A stretch of 29,921 nt of DNA. Origin: Streptococcus pseudopneumoniae ATCC BAA-960 = CCUG 49455. Its GTDB lineage: Bacteria; Bacillota; Bacilli; Lactobacillales; Streptococcaceae. Under the pieces are notes generated by a model. That model was not told where the DNA came from. It did not search any database and saw nothing but the letters and a program-made list of their open reading frames with translations. A program made the translations under genes and the position numbers. Of the stretch, positions 1-7,653 are shown in pieces. The DNA is taken from positions 1 to 29,921 of the forward strand of contig NZ_MWSM01000034.1 of NCBI RefSeq assembly GCF_002087075.1, given 5' to 3'. Each line of letters begins with the position of its first letter. Position 1 is the stretch's first letter.

Positions 1-350
1 GTCTTAACTGATCGAAGGACGCGGTCAATCAGGCTTTAAAACTCATCTTAAAACAAGACAAGATTCTGTCCATCACGGCAGATAATGGTACAGAATTTAA
101 CCGCTTGTCTGATGTATTTTCTGAGGAACATATCTATTATGCGCACCCCTATGCCTCTTGGGAAAGGGGAACTAATGAGAATCACAACAGCCTCATTCGG
201 AGATGGTTACCTAAGGGAACTAAGAAAACGACTCCCAAAGAAGTCGCATTCATCGAAAATTGGATTAATAACTATCCTAAAAAATGCTTGAACTACAAAT
301 CACCCAGAGAAGACTTCTTCATGGCTAACTTGAACTTGAAATTTGGCAAA
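1..350 (+). pseudogene. IS30-family transposase, C-terminal remnant
   Basis: Translated in frame 3 from about base 12, this reads as the end of an IS30-type DDE integrase domain. The second catalytic Asp lies in TADNGTEF (about 80-103), and the catalytic Glu in the HPYASWERGTNENHN segment (about 145-190), followed by the usual RRWLPKGT and YKSPREDF blocks. A TGA at 9-11 interrupts this frame, and the first bases look better in another frame, so the copy is either frameshifted near base 20 or otherwise damaged. The N-terminal part and the left end lie outside the window. The frame stays open past the family homology and runs antisense through the clpC terminator and the 3' end of clpC to 545; that extension is probably not meaningful. 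I could not identify the right terminal inverted repeat. Family call is firm; intact or not is unknown. Confidence 0.8.
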
Positions 351-351
351 A

Positions 352-377
352 GAGAATCAAGATTACTCCTGATTCTC
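352..377 (-). terminator. clpC transcription terminator
   Basis: On the minus strand an 8-bp perfect stem (GAGAATCA/TGATTCTC, 10-base loop) starts 6 bases after the clpC stop and is followed by TTTTGCC. The plus-strand side also has T-rich sequence after the stem (CATTTTTAT), so it may also stop transcription coming from the transposase remnant. Confidence 0.6.
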
Positions 378-382
378 CATTT

Positions 383-2815
383 TTATGCAATATCAAATTT
401 CAATTGGCCTGCTTTGACACCAATCTTAAGTGTGCTGCCTGCCACCAAATCTCCCTTAAGAAGAAGTTCTGCCAACTTGTCTTCCACTTCTGTTTGCAGG
501 GTTCTGCGAAGTGGACGAGCTCCCATCTCTGGGTCATATCCTTGATTTGCCAACAATTTCAGTGCAGAAGCTTGTAATTTCAAGTCAATGCCTTTTTCAG
601 CCAAACTTGCCACTAAAGGTTTGACCATAATCTTCACCACTTCCTGCATATGGTCACTAGACAGGCTATGGAAGACCACCTTTTCATCAATACGGTTGAT
701 AAACTCAGGTCTATAAGCCTTTTTCAGCTCTTCAAACATGCGTTTTTCCATATTTTCCTGGTCAAAACGAATATCCTTAGCTCCAAAACCGACGGTCTTG
801 TCATCCCGAAGGGCTGTCGCACCAAGGTTTGACGTCATGATGATAATGGTATTTGAAAAGTCAACCTTGCGGCCCTTGCTATCGGTCAAGACACCATCAT
901 CCAAGACCTGCAAGAGCACATTAAAGATATCTGGGTGGGCCTTCTCTACCTCGTCAAAAAGGAGAACGGAATAGGGTTTGTTGCGAACCTTCTCGGTCAA
1001 CTCCCCACCTTCTTCATAACCCACATAACCCGGAGGAGCTCCATTGAGACGGCTGGCTGCAAATTTCTCCATATACTCACTCATATCAAAGCGGATAAGG
1101 GCTGATTCGTCATCAAAGAGAACTTCTGCCAAAGCCTTGGCCAATTCGGTCTTCCCGACACCTGTGGGTCCTAGGAACATAAAAGAACCAATCGGACGCT
1201 TGTGACTGCGAATCCCTGACTGATTGCGGCGAATAGCACGGCTAACGCTTGAAACTGCTTGATCTTGACCGATGACACGCTTGTGTAGTTCAGCTTCCAA
1301 GTTCAGGTATTTCTTAGCGTCAGTCTGAGTCAGTTTTTGGACTGGGATACCTGACAATCGACTCAAGGTAGTCAAAATATCAGACTCTGTTACCAAGTCT
1401 TTATAGACAGGCACTTGCTCTTCTTTTGCGATTAGCTGAGCTGCCTGTTTCCACTTGCCATCCATCAAGGCCTTGTCAGCTGGACTCAAGCCTGAATCGT
1501 CTACTTTTACATGCTTAGCCTTATTTTGCACTGTTGCTGCTGCTTCATCTAAGAGGTCTATAGCAGAGTCTGGCAAATGGCGACTAGTCAAGTAACGATG
1601 GGCCATCTTAACGGCTGTTTCGACCGCTTCATCTGTGATTTGCACACGGTGATGTTTCTCATAAGTCGCCTTCAAGCCTTGCAAAATGGCCATGCTGTCT
1701 GCCACACTTGGTTCTTCAATCGTCACTTTAGCGAAACGACGAGAAAGGGCCGCATCTTTTTCGATATGTTTTTGGTATTCTTCCTGAGTGGTCGCACCAA
1801 CTGTTCTCAAAGTTCCACGCGCCAAGGCTGGCTTCAAGATATTGGCCGCATCCAGAGTCGAATCAATCCCGCTCCCAGAACCCATGATAGTGTGGAGTTC
1901 ATCAATAAAGAGGATGACTTGGCCATCTTCTTCAATATCCTTGATGATATTGTTCATGCGTTCTTCAAAGTCACCACGGAAGCGTGTCCCTGCAACGACA
2001 TTCATCAAGTCAAGCTCCAACACGCGCATCTTGGCCATTTCCACAGGCACGTCACCACTAGCAATACGCTGGGCAAGACCAAGCGCCAGAGCTGTTTTCC
2101 CGACACCAGCATCTCCAACCAAGACAGGATTGTTCTTGGTCTTACGGCTCAAGATTTGAATCATACGCGAGATTTCCTTATCCCGACCGATGACTGGCTC
2201 CAACTTGCCAGAACGCGCTTGCTCTGTCAAATCATGCGTATAGTCCTCGAGACCACCACTCGGAGTCTGGGGCATGCCCATCATATTAGCCATAGAATTT
2301 TGCTTATCAGCTACTGTACGATGGCGTTGGCGTAAAGCCTTGAGATCTTCACGAGTCCAGCCTGCTCGTTCTTCTAAATTGCGACGAAGGGCAGCAATCT
2401 TGACCTGATCTTTCTTGTCTTCATAAGAAAAACCAGCCCTCTCTAAGATACGAGTTGCCAAGGCATTGCCATCATGCAAAATCGCATAGAGGACATGCTC
2501 TGTCCCTAGCACCTTAGCATGGACCACTGACGCCACATATTCCGCTTCATCAAAAAGAACCTGCAAACGATGAGAAAACGGCAATTCCGTATAGGTTTCA
2601 TCCTGGCTATAGTCTGTTTCAGTCAGTTCCAAAGCGACCTCTTCTAAACGGTCCATCTCATATGGATAATCATTTAAAGTCGCCCCTGCCACACTATAAC
2701 TGTGATTGGACATGGCAATCAACAAGTGCCAAGACTCTAGATAACGAGCTCCAAAATGGCCAGCCACCATGTAGGCACTTTCGATACATTCATTCAATGC
2801 TTTTGAATAGTTCAT
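383..2815 (-). CDS. clpC: ClpC, Hsp100/AAA+ unfoldase of the ClpCP protease
   Basis: An 810-residue class I Clp ATPase that unfolds proteins and feeds them into ClpP in the cytoplasm. Visible in order: two N-terminal Clp repeats (about 1-140); first AAA+ module with Walker A GDAGVGKT (234-241), Walker B ILFIDE (301-306) and LSRRF arginine finger (357-361); a short middle domain (about 410-490); second AAA+ module with Walker A GPTGVGKT (549-556), Walker B VLLFDE (617-622) and the NRID arginine region (707-710). The tripeptide VGF at 675-677 is the ClpP-docking loop, so this is a ClpP partner and not a ClpB disaggregase. It starts 1 base after the ctsR stop and is cotranscribed with it, so CtsR should repress it until heat or protein stress. 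Length and all key residues look intact. Confidence 0.97.
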   Translation of the reverse strand: MNYSKALNECIESAYMVAGHFGARYLESWHLLIAMSNHSYSVAGATLNDYPYEMDRLEEVALELTETDYSQDETYTELPFSHRLQVLFDEAEYVASVVHAKVLGTEHVLYAILHDGNALATRILERAGFSYEDKKDQVKIAALRRNLEERAGWTREDLKALRQRHRTVADKQNSMANMMGMPQTPSGGLEDYTHDLTEQARSGKLEPVIGRDKEISRMIQILSRKTKNNPVLVGDAGVGKTALALGLAQRIASGDVPVEMAKMRVLELDLMNVVAGTRFRGDFEERMNNIIKDIEEDGQVILFIDELHTIMGSGSGIDSTLDAANILKPALARGTLRTVGATTQEEYQKHIEKDAALSRRFAKVTIEEPSVADSMAILQGLKATYEKHHRVQITDEAVETAVKMAHRYLTSRHLPDSAIDLLDEAAATVQNKAKHVKVDDSGLSPADKALMDGKWKQAAQLIAKEEQVPVYKDLVTESDILTTLSRLSGIPVQKLTQTDAKKYLNLEAELHKRVIGQDQAVSSVSRAIRRNQSGIRSHKRPIGSFMFLGPTGVGKTELAKALAEVLFDDESALIRFDMSEYMEKFAASRLNGAPPGYVGYEEGGELTEKVRNKPYSVLLFDEVEKAHPDIFNVLLQVLDDGVLTDSKGRKVDFSNTIIIMTSNLGATALRDDKTVGFGAKDIRFDQENMEKRMFEELKKAYRPEFINRIDEKVVFHSLSSDHMQEVVKIMVKPLVASLAEKGIDLKLQASALKLLANQGYDPEMGARPLRRTLQTEVEDKLAELLLKGDLVAGSTLKIGVKAGQLKFDIA

Positions 2816-2816
2816 C

Positions 2817-3275
2817 TTACTTCCCTTTTCTATCTACCTCTTGTATGACCTGTCGTAGCATGTTTGCACGAACAGCTGGAGCTTCTTCTCCTAGAACACG
2901 ATCCAAAGCTACTGATACCAGCAAATTCATCTCCTGCTTGGTCATCAATTCTTGCTCAACCAAAAGCTGTAGAATATCCTCATAAATTTCTTGACTGACC
3001 CGCTCACCAATCGAGTAAAGCAGCTCCCTGAGCATTTCATGATGACTAGAAAACTCAATCCGTCCTATACGAATGTAGCCTCCGCCACCACGCTTACTTT
3101 CAACCAAGTAGCCCCTACTTTCCGTAAAGCGTGTCTTGATCACATAGTTAATCTGACTAGGGACAACCTGAAAGGTATCTGCCAACTGACTACGTTGCAA
3201 CTCCACGATACCAGATTGATCTAAAATCGCCTTGATGTAGGCCTCAATATGATCCGACGTATTTTTAAATCTCAT
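2817..3275 (-). CDS. ctsR: CtsR, heat-shock transcription repressor
   Basis: A 152-residue repressor of clp genes, dimeric and autoregulated. The N-terminal winged helix-turn-helix is seen at about 28-50, followed by the glycine-rich wing RGGGGYIRI (62-70) whose Arg contacts the operator; the C-terminal half is the helical dimerisation domain. It is the first gene of a two-gene operon with clpC. Unlike Bacillus, there is no mcsA/mcsB pair between ctsR and clpC, which is the usual streptococcal arrangement; release from DNA would then depend on CtsR itself or Clp proteins rather than on McsB. A matching operator lies just upstream at 3299-3315. Confidence 0.96.
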   Translation of the reverse strand: MRFKNTSDHIEAYIKAILDQSGIVELQRSQLADTFQVVPSQINYVIKTRFTESRGYLVESKRGGGGYIRIGRIEFSSHHEMLRELLYSIGERVSQEIYEDILQLLVEQELMTKQEMNLLVSVALDRVLGEEAPAVRANMLRQVIQEVDRKGK

Positions 3276-3298
3276 TACAAACCCACCTCTCTTTGAAC

Positions 3299-3321
3299 CT
3301 TGACTATCTTTGACTATTATA
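3299..3321 (-). promoter_or_regulatory. CtsR operator and -10 box of ctsR-clpC
   Basis: The minus strand carries AGTCAAA-GAT-AGTCAAG at 3315-3299, which fits the tandem heptad CtsR site (RGTCAAA-NAN-RGTCAAA) with one mismatch. It directly follows a perfect TATAAT at 3321-3316, so bound CtsR would cover the transcription start. No good -35 is visible; its position is occupied by the T-tract and A/T-rich run next to the neighbouring terminator. Confidence 0.88.
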
Positions 3322-3341
3322 CCGAAATTTTCTCATTTTTA

Positions 3342-3384
3342 AAAGAAAAAGGGCGCTGGTAAAGGATAATCTTCACCAACTCCC
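3342..3384 (-). terminator. Terminator of the thiamine-type ABC operon
   Basis: On the minus strand GGGAGTTGGT (3384-3375) pairs with ACCAGCGCCC (3360-3351) with one mismatch and one G-T pair. An inner GAAG/CTTT extension closes a 6-base loop, and TTTTTCTTTT follows. It begins 12 bases after the ATPase stop. Its T-tract lies only about 20 bases upstream of the ctsR -10 box. Confidence 0.85.
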
Positions 3385-3395
3385 TATTTTTCTAC

Positions 3396-4121
3396 TTATT
3401 CTAAGCCTAATTCTGCCAAGATTTGACGTTTGTAGGCAATCTTTTGGACTTCCTTGTCCTCATCTTCAGACCAGTCTAGTTTAATTTCTGAAACAATCTG
3501 CCCAGGGCGATTTTTCAAGATATAGATGCGGTCGCTGAGATTAAGAGCCTCCTCTATACTATGAGTAATAATCAATGTTGTCAGGTGCAACTGCTTGTGA
3601 ATCTCAAGGTACCAAGCGTGTAGTTCCATCTTGGTCATCTCATCCAAGGCGCTAAAAGCCTCGTCTAAGAGAAAGAGCTTGTGCCCGAAAAGGTAAGTTC
3701 GAAGCAAGGCTACACGCTGGCGCATCCCGCCACTGAGTTCATGAGGGTATTTATCTCTTACAGCTGTCAACTGGAAGGTCGCAAGAATTTCATCCGCCCG
3801 GGCAATGGCTTCCGCCTTATCCACTTTTTGAATCAAGAGGGGCAGAATGATATTTCCAAGCACCGTCTTGTGCTCCAAGAGCAAGTCCTTTTGCAACATA
3901 TAACTCACGCGCCCCTTGGGATTTTCTTCACCATCCAGGACAATTCTCCCAGACTGGACTTCTAAAATCCCAGCGATTAGATTAAAGAGAGTGGTCTTTC
4001 CAACACCGCTTGGACCTAGGATAGAAACCACTTCACCTGAAGTCACCTGCAGATTGATGTCCTCTAAAATCCTCTCCCGACCATAGGCATAACTGACGTG
4101 TTCTAGTCTTATTTCTGTCAT
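3396..4121 (-). CDS. thiZ: ABC transporter ATPase, thiamine-precursor type (ThiZ-like)
   Basis: A 241-residue ABC ATPase of the nitrate/taurine/thiamine-precursor branch. Seen: Walker A GPSGVGKT (36-43), Q-loop Q77, signature LSGGM (129-133), Walker B LFLLDEA (149-155) and the switch histidine in ITHSIEEA. The signature has Met in place of the more common Gln, which is tolerated in this branch. Its ATG overlaps the lipoprotein stop by one base (TAATG), so translation is probably coupled. It is the last gene of a TPP-riboswitch operon, which supports a thiamine-related substrate over taurine, nitrate or sulfonate. The riboswitch context, not the ATPase itself, supplies the specificity. Confidence 0.85.
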   Translation of the reverse strand: MTEIRLEHVSYAYGRERILEDINLQVTSGEVVSILGPSGVGKTTLFNLIAGILEVQSGRIVLDGEENPKGRVSYMLQKDLLLEHKTVLGNIILPLLIQKVDKAEAIARADEILATFQLTAVRDKYPHELSGGMRQRVALLRTYLFGHKLFLLDEAFSALDEMTKMELHAWYLEIHKQLHLTTLIITHSIEEALNLSDRIYILKNRPGQIVSEIKLDWSEDEDKEVQKIAYKRQILAELGLE

Positions 4122-5128
4122 TATTTCACAAATTCGTTGGTGAAGCCTTTATCTGTCAAATCTTCTTTAAGGATACCATTTTCTTTATCCCATTTGTAGA
4201 AGGCATTCCAGCGAGTTGCATCAAATTGACCCCATTTTTCCTTGTCGCTTGCGTATTCTTTTGACAAGTATTTTTGAGATTCGATGACAAAGTCACGTTT
4301 TTCCTGAAGTTCAGGTGCATTCTTGATGAGGATATCAGCCGCTTCTTCTGGATGCTCCATAGCATATTGGTAACCTTTTTTGATGGCTTGGATGACTTTA
4401 CGAGCTTCTTCTTTGTTATCTTTCAGATAGTCGTTGTTTGCGATGATAACTGGTGAATAGTAGTCAAACTCCTTGACATAGTCTTTCAAATACATGAAGT
4501 TAGCATCTACACCTTGAGATTTAGCAAGTATACCATCCCAACCGTAGTAAATCCAAGCAGTGTCAAAGACACCATTGGCAATAGGTGTGATAGAGTTTGA
4601 GTCGTTATTTGGTACTTTTTCTACCTTCTCAAAGTCCCCACCTTGTGATTCTACCAATGTTTTCAACATAGCAAGTTCAGTTGGGTCATTCCAAGTCCCG
4701 TATTTCTTCCCAACCAAGTCTTTTGGACTAGCTACATTGTCAGATTTACGAGAGATAATTCCTGATGTATTGTGCTCTACGATAGCTGCAACGGCAGTAA
4801 TTCCTGCCCCTTTTTCCAATTTTTTAGCCATATAGTCTTGGAAATACACTGCAAATGGTGCCTTACCATTGATAACCAAGTCAGAAGAACTTTCTTCTGG
4901 TGGCAATTTCAAATCAACATCCACTCCAGCTTCTTTGAAATAACCTTTTTCCTTGGCAACATAAAGCCCTGTGTGGTTGGTATTTGGTGTCCAGTCTAGG
5001 ATAAAGTCAACCTTCTTAAGTTCTGCCTCTTTGTTGTCTTTAGAAGCAGTTCCTTGACCACAGGCCACAAGCACAACAGCTACAAGAGCTGTTACAAGCG
5101 TTAAAAACACTTTCCATGTTTTCTTCAT
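4121..5128 (-). CDS. thiY: NMT1/THI5-like substrate-binding lipoprotein (ThiY-like)
   Basis: A 335-residue extracellular binding lipoprotein. The N-terminus has a Lys-rich start, a hydrophobic stretch (7-21) and lipobox LVAC, with Cys23 the likely lipidated residue. Mature sequence begins with a Ser/Lys/Glu linker, then DFILDWTPNTNHTGLYVA, typical of the NMT1/THI5 domain that in characterised members (ThiY) binds a formylated aminopyrimidine breakdown product of thiamine. Two periplasmic-binding lobes fill the rest. It lies 38 bases after the permease stop and overlaps the ATPase start by one base. Control by the TPP riboswitch at 6254-6339 supports uptake of HMP or a related pyrimidine; the exact ligand cannot be read from sequence. 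Confidence 0.87.
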   Translation of the reverse strand: MKKTWKVFLTLVTALVAVVLVACGQGTASKDNKEAELKKVDFILDWTPNTNHTGLYVAKEKGYFKEAGVDVDLKLPPEESSSDLVINGKAPFAVYFQDYMAKKLEKGAGITAVAAIVEHNTSGIISRKSDNVASPKDLVGKKYGTWNDPTELAMLKTLVESQGGDFEKVEKVPNNDSNSITPIANGVFDTAWIYYGWDGILAKSQGVDANFMYLKDYVKEFDYYSPVIIANNDYLKDNKEEARKVIQAIKKGYQYAMEHPEEAADILIKNAPELQEKRDFVIESQKYLSKEYASDKEKWGQFDATRWNAFYKWDKENGILKEDLTDKGFTNEFVK

Positions 5129-5166
5129 TTTGATTTCCTCTTTTCTTTTTCAGAAACATTCTAATT

Positions 5167-5925
5167 CTACGAACGTTTCCATTTAATAACATATTTTTCA
5201 CTAATATCGACCAACTTCATACCCAAAAGGCTGATAATCGATACCAGAATAATAATAGCGAACATGGTATCATACTGAAACAATTTCTTGGACTGAATCA
5301 TATAAACACCAAGCCCCTCAAAGCCTCCCAACCACTCAGATACCACTGTTGTGATAAAAGCGTAGGAGACACTGACCCTCAGACCAGCATAAAAGTAGGG
5401 CAGGCTGACTGGAATTTTAAAATGCCACAGGATTTGCCAAGGCTTGGCCCGCATCAGACTAAACAAGGTCAGCATATCCTTATCGCAATGCCTAAAACCG
5501 TCCAAAATGCTGACGATGATGGGAAAGGTTGTCGTTAAGATAATCAAGACAATCTTGGGCAAAATCCCATAACCTAGCCACAAGACCAGGATAGGAGCTA
5601 TGGCAATGGTCGGAATGGTCTGAATGACCACCATCATAGGGTAAATCAGGTCATTGAGCCAAGTCAAACTATCCATGAGCACAGCCATAAGACAGGCAAT
5701 CAAAACTCCCAAAATCAGCCCCAGTAAAGCCACTCTCAAGGTCGCCCAGCTATGGTGCCAGAGAAATTCTCTGTCACGAACAAAGGGCTGGAGAATTTCA
5801 AGAGGTGTCGGCAGGATAAACTTGGGGAGAAGTTTAAGAAAACCTGCTAACTGCCAGATTGACAAGACTCCTAGAAAGCCCAATAGACTAATGTGTCGTC
5901 TCAGTATACTTTTCAAGTTTCTCAT
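5167..5925 (-). CDS. thiX: ABC transporter permease, thiamine-precursor type (ThiX-like)
   Basis: About 252 residues with five to six hydrophobic membrane segments and a BPD_transp_1 fold. The EAA-type loop that docks the ATPase is seen near the middle as DGFRHCDKDMLTLFSLMRA followed by WQILWHFKIPVSLP. An in-frame TTG lies one codon upstream at 5928, but the ATG at 5925 is preferred. The start lies inside the preceding gene, overlapping its 3' end by 38 bases, which suggests translational coupling. It forms the membrane channel for the lipoprotein and ATPase encoded next to it. Confidence 0.85.
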   Translation of the reverse strand: MRNLKSILRRHISLLGFLGVLSIWQLAGFLKLLPKFILPTPLEILQPFVRDREFLWHHSWATLRVALLGLILGVLIACLMAVLMDSLTWLNDLIYPMMVVIQTIPTIAIAPILVLWLGYGILPKIVLIILTTTFPIIVSILDGFRHCDKDMLTLFSLMRAKPWQILWHFKIPVSLPYFYAGLRVSVSYAFITTVVSEWLGGFEGLGVYMIQSKKLFQYDTMFAIIILVSIISLLGMKLVDISEKYVIKWKRS

Positions 5926-6178
5926 CAATACTTAAAATCTCTCCTACATTTATTTTGACATTGGCAAAGACATTGTCTGCCTCCTGCCCTGCCACTTCCA
6001 GCGCTTCTTTTAGAATGCGCATAAGCTCATCAAACTCCCCTTCCAAGACCGTTTCAAATGGTGTCACTACCATCGTCACTTCTTGAGTTTGCAGATAAGC
6101 AATGACCTGATCAATAACAGCTATCCGATCAATCCCCTGTGCTAGGGGTAAAACTTGCAAGGCAATGCTTGCTTTCAT
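5888..6178 (-). CDS. MTH1187/YkoF-type thiamine-binding family protein
   Basis: A 96-residue soluble protein of the MTH1187 family (DUF77), a ferredoxin-like fold forming multimers; some relatives bind thiamine. The sequence opens with the conserved beta strand MKASIALQVLP and contains the TPFETVLEGEFDELM segment near 59-73. It is the first gene after the TPP riboswitch, with a strong ribosome site (GAGGAGG, 6191-6185) 6 bases before the ATG. Its role is not established; carrying or buffering imported pyrimidine or thiamine is an inference from the operon. Overlaps the permease gene at its 3' end. Confidence 0.83.
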   Translation of the reverse strand: MKASIALQVLPLAQGIDRIAVIDQVIAYLQTQEVTMVVTPFETVLEGEFDELMRILKEALEVAGQEADNVFANVKINVGEILSIDEKLEKYTETTH

Positions 6179-6206
6179 AAGAACCTCCTCTTCTCGTTTT
6201 CCTTTT

Positions 6207-6243
6207 TAAAAAAAGAAAAACCTTTATCATACATGGAAAAGGT
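6207..6243 (-). terminator. Riboswitch expression-platform terminator
   Basis: Minus strand: ACCTTT (6243-6238) pairs with AAAGGT (6225-6220), with a short CA/TG inner helix, then TTTTCTTTTTTT (6219-6207). It sits 11 bases downstream of the TPP aptamer and upstream of the first ribosome site, so TPP binding would end transcription here. Confidence 0.8.
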
Positions 6244-6253
6244 GCAAAATTAG

Positions 6254-6339
6254 ACTAAGTATCGTTCCCTCCGCTGGCATTACCCAGATCAGGTGCGGTC
6301 GAAGTTTAACACTTCCTCTCAGACTGTACACAGACTCCC
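6254..6339 (-). promoter_or_regulatory. TPP riboswitch (thi-box)
   Basis: Minus-strand RNA contains the two signature stretches of the TPP aptamer: CTGAGA (6323-6318) and ACCTGATCTGGGTAATGCC followed by AGCGGAGGGAAC. A variable stem (GAAGTGTTAAACTTC) lies between them. It lies between a good promoter (6385-6357) and an intrinsic terminator (6243-6207), the standard layout for transcriptional OFF control by thiamine pyrophosphate. It is the strongest evidence for the substrate class of the downstream transporter. Confidence 0.96.
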
Positions 6340-6356
6340 ATATATTATATGTATAT

Positions 6357-6385
6357 ATGATAGCGCAAAATAAGAAAAATGTCAA
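6357..6385 (-). promoter_or_regulatory. Promoter of the thiamine-type ABC operon
   Basis: TTGACA (6385-6380), a 17-base spacer and TATCAT (6362-6357) on the minus strand. This is a near-consensus vegetative promoter that would start RNA near 6350, just before the TPP aptamer. An alternative TATAAT lies at 6349-6344 but has no matching -35. The promoter begins 13 bases past the intron's 3' end. Confidence 0.8.
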
Positions 6386-6429
6386 GGAAATTGCTTAATC
6401 GAGTAGGGGATAATCTCTAGCCCCTCTCA

Positions 6430-6464
6430 CACCACCGTACGTGCCGTTCGGCATACGGCGGTTC
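6430..6464 (-). ncRNA. Group II intron domain V (catalytic hairpin)
   Basis: On the minus strand CCGTA/TACGG and TGCC/GGCA helices are separated by a two-base CG bulge and capped by a GAAC tetraloop. An outer ACCGC/GTGGT-type helix carries the CGC triad. The length, bulge and loop match the domain V catalytic core. No disabling change is seen here, in contrast to the protein gene. Confidence 0.88.
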
Positions 6465-7653
6465 AACTAACTTTTAACGCATGTCGTTCAAGGTAATAAT
6501 CCAAACACGAAACCAGTCCACGTTTTTCAAGGACTGGTTTTGATATAGCACGTTTAGTACCGACTTCTGAGCTACTAATTGATAATGGTCACCCCAGCCA
6601 GATACCTTATCTGCTATCCATTTAGGAACTCCTAACTTAAGCAATCCCCATAGTCGTCTCGATTTCTTCTTCCATTGCTTCCAGATAATCACTCGTAGGC
6701 GAGTACGCAAGCGCTCATCTATGCTGGTGACAATACTTTTCATATTTCCCAATGAGAAATAGTTTATCCATCCTCGAATGGACAAATTCAGTTGTTCAAT
6801 ACGTCTTGTTAGGTCTATACTCCATTTCCTCTGTGTTAGTTTCTTCAATTTAAACTTAAATCTCCGAACACTATCTTGATGGGGACGACTTTTCCAACCA
6901 TCTGATGATTTCCAGAACCCAAAACCTAAGTATTTCAGCTCTCTTGGTCTGGTAATCTTAGTCTTGGTCATATTTACTTTCAAACCTAGCCGTTTCTCAA
7001 TAAAACGACTAACTGAATACATCACACGCTTAGCGGCTGCCTCGCTTCCGACAGTCATCACACAATCATCTGCGTAGCGCACAAATCGAAGTCCCCTCTT
7101 TTCTAATTCCTTGTCCAATTCATTAAGCATGATATTGGATAAGAGAGGAGATACATTTCCTCCCTGTGGTGTGCCAACTAGCGTTTTATGACGCTGACCA
7201 TTAATGATAACACCTGAATGAAGATACTTACGAATCAAGGATTCCCTATCTCCGTCTTCGATCATATTATGTACTAAGGACATCAATCTATCTTGAGGAA
7301 CCCTATCGAAAAATTTCTCTAGGTCTATATCCACTATCCACTCATAGCCGTCATTTAAGTACTCTAAGAGCTTGGACAATGGCTTGTTGGATTATCCTAT
7401 CCATCACTGTCGGAATCCCTAGTTGACGGATGCCTCCGTTTGGTTTAGGAATCTCAACTCTAAGAACTGGTTGAGGCTTATATTTTCTCTGTTTTATCAG
7501 TTCCTTAGTCAAGCGCCAGTTTTGTCTGAGATAATTATCCATCTCTTCTATAGTCATTCCATCAATCCCAGCTGAGCCTTTATTGAATTTTACTTGATTG
7601 TAGGCTTCCAGCATATTTTCGCGTGATACTATCTTATCTAGCAATTTTGACAT
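6463..7653 (-). pseudogene. ltrA: Group II intron reverse transcriptase/maturase, broken
   Basis: The product in an intact copy makes the intron RNA splice and reverse-transcribes it at the target. The first frame (7653-7351) gives the RT0/RT1 start (FNKGSAGIDGMTIEEM; PKPNGGIRQLGIPTVMDRIIQQAIVQ). The second (7379-6474) gives the palm with IVDIDLEKFFD, GTPQGGNVSPLLSNIML and the catalytic YADD, then the maturase (X) region with RGWINYF. Between the frames the RT2 block that should hold the EEQFSEHSYGFRPNRSCE-type sequence is missing and the frame shifts at about 7370. A second, one-base loss near 6553 changes the C-terminus; restoring it regains the family ending (LDYYLERHALKVS) with a stop at 6463. 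No HNH endonuclease domain follows. Ribosome site AGGA lies upstream of the ATG at 7653. Confidence 0.9.

Noticed and set aside
105..545. A single 146-residue protein including the transposase end
   Set aside because: Homology to IS30 transposases stops near 350; the rest is antisense to clpC.
1577..2335. A 252-codon open frame on the plus strand
   Set aside because: It is antisense to clpC, has no recognisable domain, and follows from the codon pattern of clpC.
6344..6349. TATAAT as the main -10 of the thiamine operon
   Set aside because: It has no matching -35, and it would start RNA inside the 5' strand of the riboswitch; the TTGACA-17-TATCAT pair fits better.
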